Shown here: piece by piece, positions 6,463-7,784 of the stretch
Layout: each line of letters starts with the position of its first letter
Position numbering within the stretch: position 1 is the first letter of the stretch
Assembly: GCA_023254365.1 (NCBI GenBank)
Contig: JALRLQ010000071.1
Location: forward strand, 1-7,784
Source of the DNA: Candidatus Poseidonia sp.
GTDB taxonomy: Archaea > Thermoplasmatota > Poseidoniia > Poseidoniales > Poseidoniaceae
Direction of reading: 5' to 3'
DNA length: 7,784 nt
Made by a program: the position numbers and the translations under genes
The notes under the pieces: model-generated
Told to the model about the DNA's origin: nothing
Databases searched by the model: none
The model's input: only the letters and a program-made list of their open reading frames with translations

Positions 6463-6786
6463 ATGGGAACCTTCTCAGCAGCCTTCGCACCACGACGAGA
6501 CCACAAGGGCATGTCAACCCCAAGTTACGCCGCCCGGTGGTGGCTACCGCTGTGCACCGGCGTGTGTGCGTTTTGGGCCTGGGAGCAAACCAATGGATTT
6601 CTCGTGATGGCCGCCGCATTGACCGTGATGGTGGCGACGCCGTTGCTGACCTTGGGATGGTTCCTGATCGCTTTGGTGTCTGCGAAGGTTCAACCCCGCT
6701 ACTTGCTTCCGAAAGCCGAGCAGGCCCACAAAGCGAGGTTGGCACGAAAAGCAACCCAAGCGGCTCAAGGACAGGACGCTGTTTGA
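6463..6786 (+). CDS. Small two-helix membrane protein, unknown function
   Basis: I do not recognise a family. From the ATG at 6463 the product has 107 residues; from the ATG at 6511 it would have 91, starting MSTPSYAARWW. Two hydrophobic segments follow, WWLPLCTGVCAFWAW and a longer one from GFLVMAAALTVMVATP to WFLIALVSA. After them comes a cytosolic-looking, Lys/Arg/Ala/Gln-rich tail (KAEQAHKARLARKATQAAQ). A small integral membrane protein is the only safe statement. Neither start has a well-spaced Shine-Dalgarno: AGGA sits only 2 bases before the first and AAGGG 1 base before the second. A TATA-like TTCATAAG (6433-6440) about 27 bases before 6463 would fit leaderless transcription, but this is weak. 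The gene is divergent from the PrsW homologue and ends one base before the stop of the facing dehydrogenase gene. Coding is likely, given the helix pattern and the tight fit between neighbours. Confidence 0.62.
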   Translation: MGTFSAAFAPRRDHKGMSTPSYAARWWLPLCTGVCAFWAWEQTNGFLVMAAALTVMVATPLLTLGWFLIALVSAKVQPRYLLPKAEQAHKARLARKATQAAQGQDAV

Positions 6787-6787
6787 T

Positions 6788-7784
6788 TCAACCAAGGAAG
6801 CCATAGGTCCAGTCGTGAGGCGGGGCAAAGGTTTCCTTGATGGAACGTGGACTGACCCAGCGGAGCAAATTGAGGGGACTGCCGGCCTTGTCGTTGGTGC
6901 CGCTTCCCCTCGCACCTCCGAAGGGTTGCTGGCCGACGACGGCGCCGGTGGGTTTGTCGTTGATGTAGAAATTGCCTGCACTGTAGCGCAACGCTGCCAA
7001 AGCGGTTTCGATGTGGCGACGGTCCGTGGCGAAAATGGACCCCGTGAGGGCGTACTCGGAGGTCGAATCGCAGAGGGCAAGGGTTTCCTCAAATCGGTCG
7101 TCGTCGTAGACATGAACTGAGAGAACGGGGCCAAAGATTTCCTCCGCCATGGTTTCGCTCTTGGGGTCCTTGCACAGGATGGTGGTGGGCTGGATGAAGT
7201 AACCCGTGCTGTCGTCGTAAGTGCCGCCCGTCACGATCTCGCAATCGGGATTTGCAGCGGCGCGGTCAATGTAGCCGGTGATGCTGTCGAACGCCTTCTT
7301 GTCGATGACGGCGCCCAGGAAGTTGGAGAAATCCGATACGTCGCCGACGGTGATCTTGTTGACTTCGGCGATGTAGTCGTCCTTGATGGCGTCCCAGACC
7401 GAAGCGGGGACGTAGACACGGCTGGCGGCACTGCACTTCTGGCCTTGGAATTCAAACCCACCGCGAAGCATGGCGACCAGCAGGGCGCGACGGTCGCAAT
7501 CGGGGTGGGCGACGATGAAATCCTTTCCACCCGTCTCACCAACGATGCGTGGGTAGGAGGTGAGGTTCTCGAGGTTGTTGGCGACGTCTCGCCACATCTG
7601 ACGGAACACGCGGGTTGAACCGGTGAAGTGAATACCTGCTAACTCACGGTGCGCCAAACAAATATCGCCGACGACCGATGCGCGGCCCGGGATGAAATTG
7701 ATGACGCCAGCGGGCAAGCCAGCCTCCATCATGAGGAGCATCAAGCGGTAGTTGGAGACGTATGAATTGCGAGAAGGTTTCCAC
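6788..7784 (-). CDS. pruA: L-glutamate gamma-semialdehyde (delta-1-pyrroline-5-carboxylate) dehydrogenase, group 1, 5' end outside the window
   Basis: This aldehyde dehydrogenase oxidises glutamate gamma-semialdehyde, the open form of pyrroline-5-carboxylate, to glutamate with NAD+, the second step of proline breakdown. About 331 C-terminal residues are visible; a full protein of this group has roughly 540, so the N-terminal third is missing. The frame stays open to the window edge and reads WKPSRNSYVSNYRL before EAGLPAGVINFIPG, so there is no start inside the window. Motifs are FTGST, VGETGGKDFIV with the conserved Glu, FQGQKCSAASR with the catalytic Cys codon at 7433-7435, EEIFGPVLSV, and the group 1 hallmark run from NDKPTGAVVGQQPFGG to ARGSGTNDKAG near the C-terminus. 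These distinguish it from the PutA-type fused enzyme and from generic aldehyde dehydrogenases. No proline dehydrogenase is seen in the window. It is convergent with the small membrane-protein gene, one base apart. The assignment is very secure. Confidence 0.95.
   Translation of the reverse strand, partial: WKPSRNSYVSNYRLMLLMMEAGLPAGVINFIPGRASVVGDICLAHRELAGIHFTGSTRVFRQMWRDVANNLENLTSYPRIVGETGGKDFIVAHPDCDRRALLVAMLRGGFEFQGQKCSAASRVYVPASVWDAIKDDYIAEVNKITVGDVSDFSNFLGAVIDKKAFDSITGYIDRAAANPDCEIVTGGTYDDSTGYFIQPTTILCKDPKSETMAEEIFGPVLSVHVYDDDRFEETLALCDSTSEYALTGSIFATDRRHIETALAALRYSAGNFYINDKPTGAVVGQQPFGGARGSGTNDKAGSPLNLLRWVSPRSIKETFAPPHDWTYGFLG

Noticed and set aside
1..7784. CRISPR array, insertion sequence, tRNA or rRNA
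   Set aside because: I saw no spaced direct repeats, transposase motifs, cloverleaf-like sequence or rRNA-like stretch on either strand by eye.

Overview
The window looks like a stretch of archaeal chromosome, probably an uncultivated euryarchaeon. Three things suggest this: a short archaeal-type triosephosphate isomerase, Shine-Dalgarno sequences of the GGAGGTG/AAGGTGG kind, and families often seen in marine Thermoplasmata-like archaea (Marine Group II/III, Poseidoniales). The lineage is my inference from protein character and moderately GC-rich, tightly packed DNA; no marker gene fixes it.

Layout. At the left edge, tpiA lies on the plus strand (34-699). Facing it is a run of four minus-strand genes, in transcription order: a long PrsW-family intramembrane protease homologue (6288-4825), a DUF92/TMEM19-like membrane protein (4745-3987), a 780-residue exported and multi-membrane protein with a cysteine-less thioredoxin-like domain (3974-1632), and a RecB/Cas4-like PD-(D/E)XK nuclease relative that keeps its four putative Fe-S cysteines but seems to have lost its catalytic residues (1592-663). 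Gaps inside the run are 79, 12 and 39 bp, so co-transcription is plausible. The last gene overlaps the tail of tpiA by 37 bp. To the right, a small two-helix membrane protein is encoded on the plus strand, divergent from the protease gene. It ends one base before the tail of a partial minus-strand group 1 delta-1-pyrroline-5-carboxylate dehydrogenase gene that runs off the right edge.

How the genes might work together. The metabolic genes at the two ends (glycolysis/gluconeogenesis and proline catabolism) look like ordinary housekeeping neighbours. The central run has an envelope theme: protease, possible lipid-alcohol or isoprenoid-phosphate enzyme, and exported Trx-like/multi-helix protein. 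The degenerate nuclease relative is the odd member. No CRISPR array, insertion sequence, rRNA or tRNA was seen. The most interesting signals are the inactive-looking Fe-S nuclease fold, the Trx-like domain without cysteines, and a perfect 7-bp inverted repeat with a GUGA loop directly before the nuclease-like gene's start codon.
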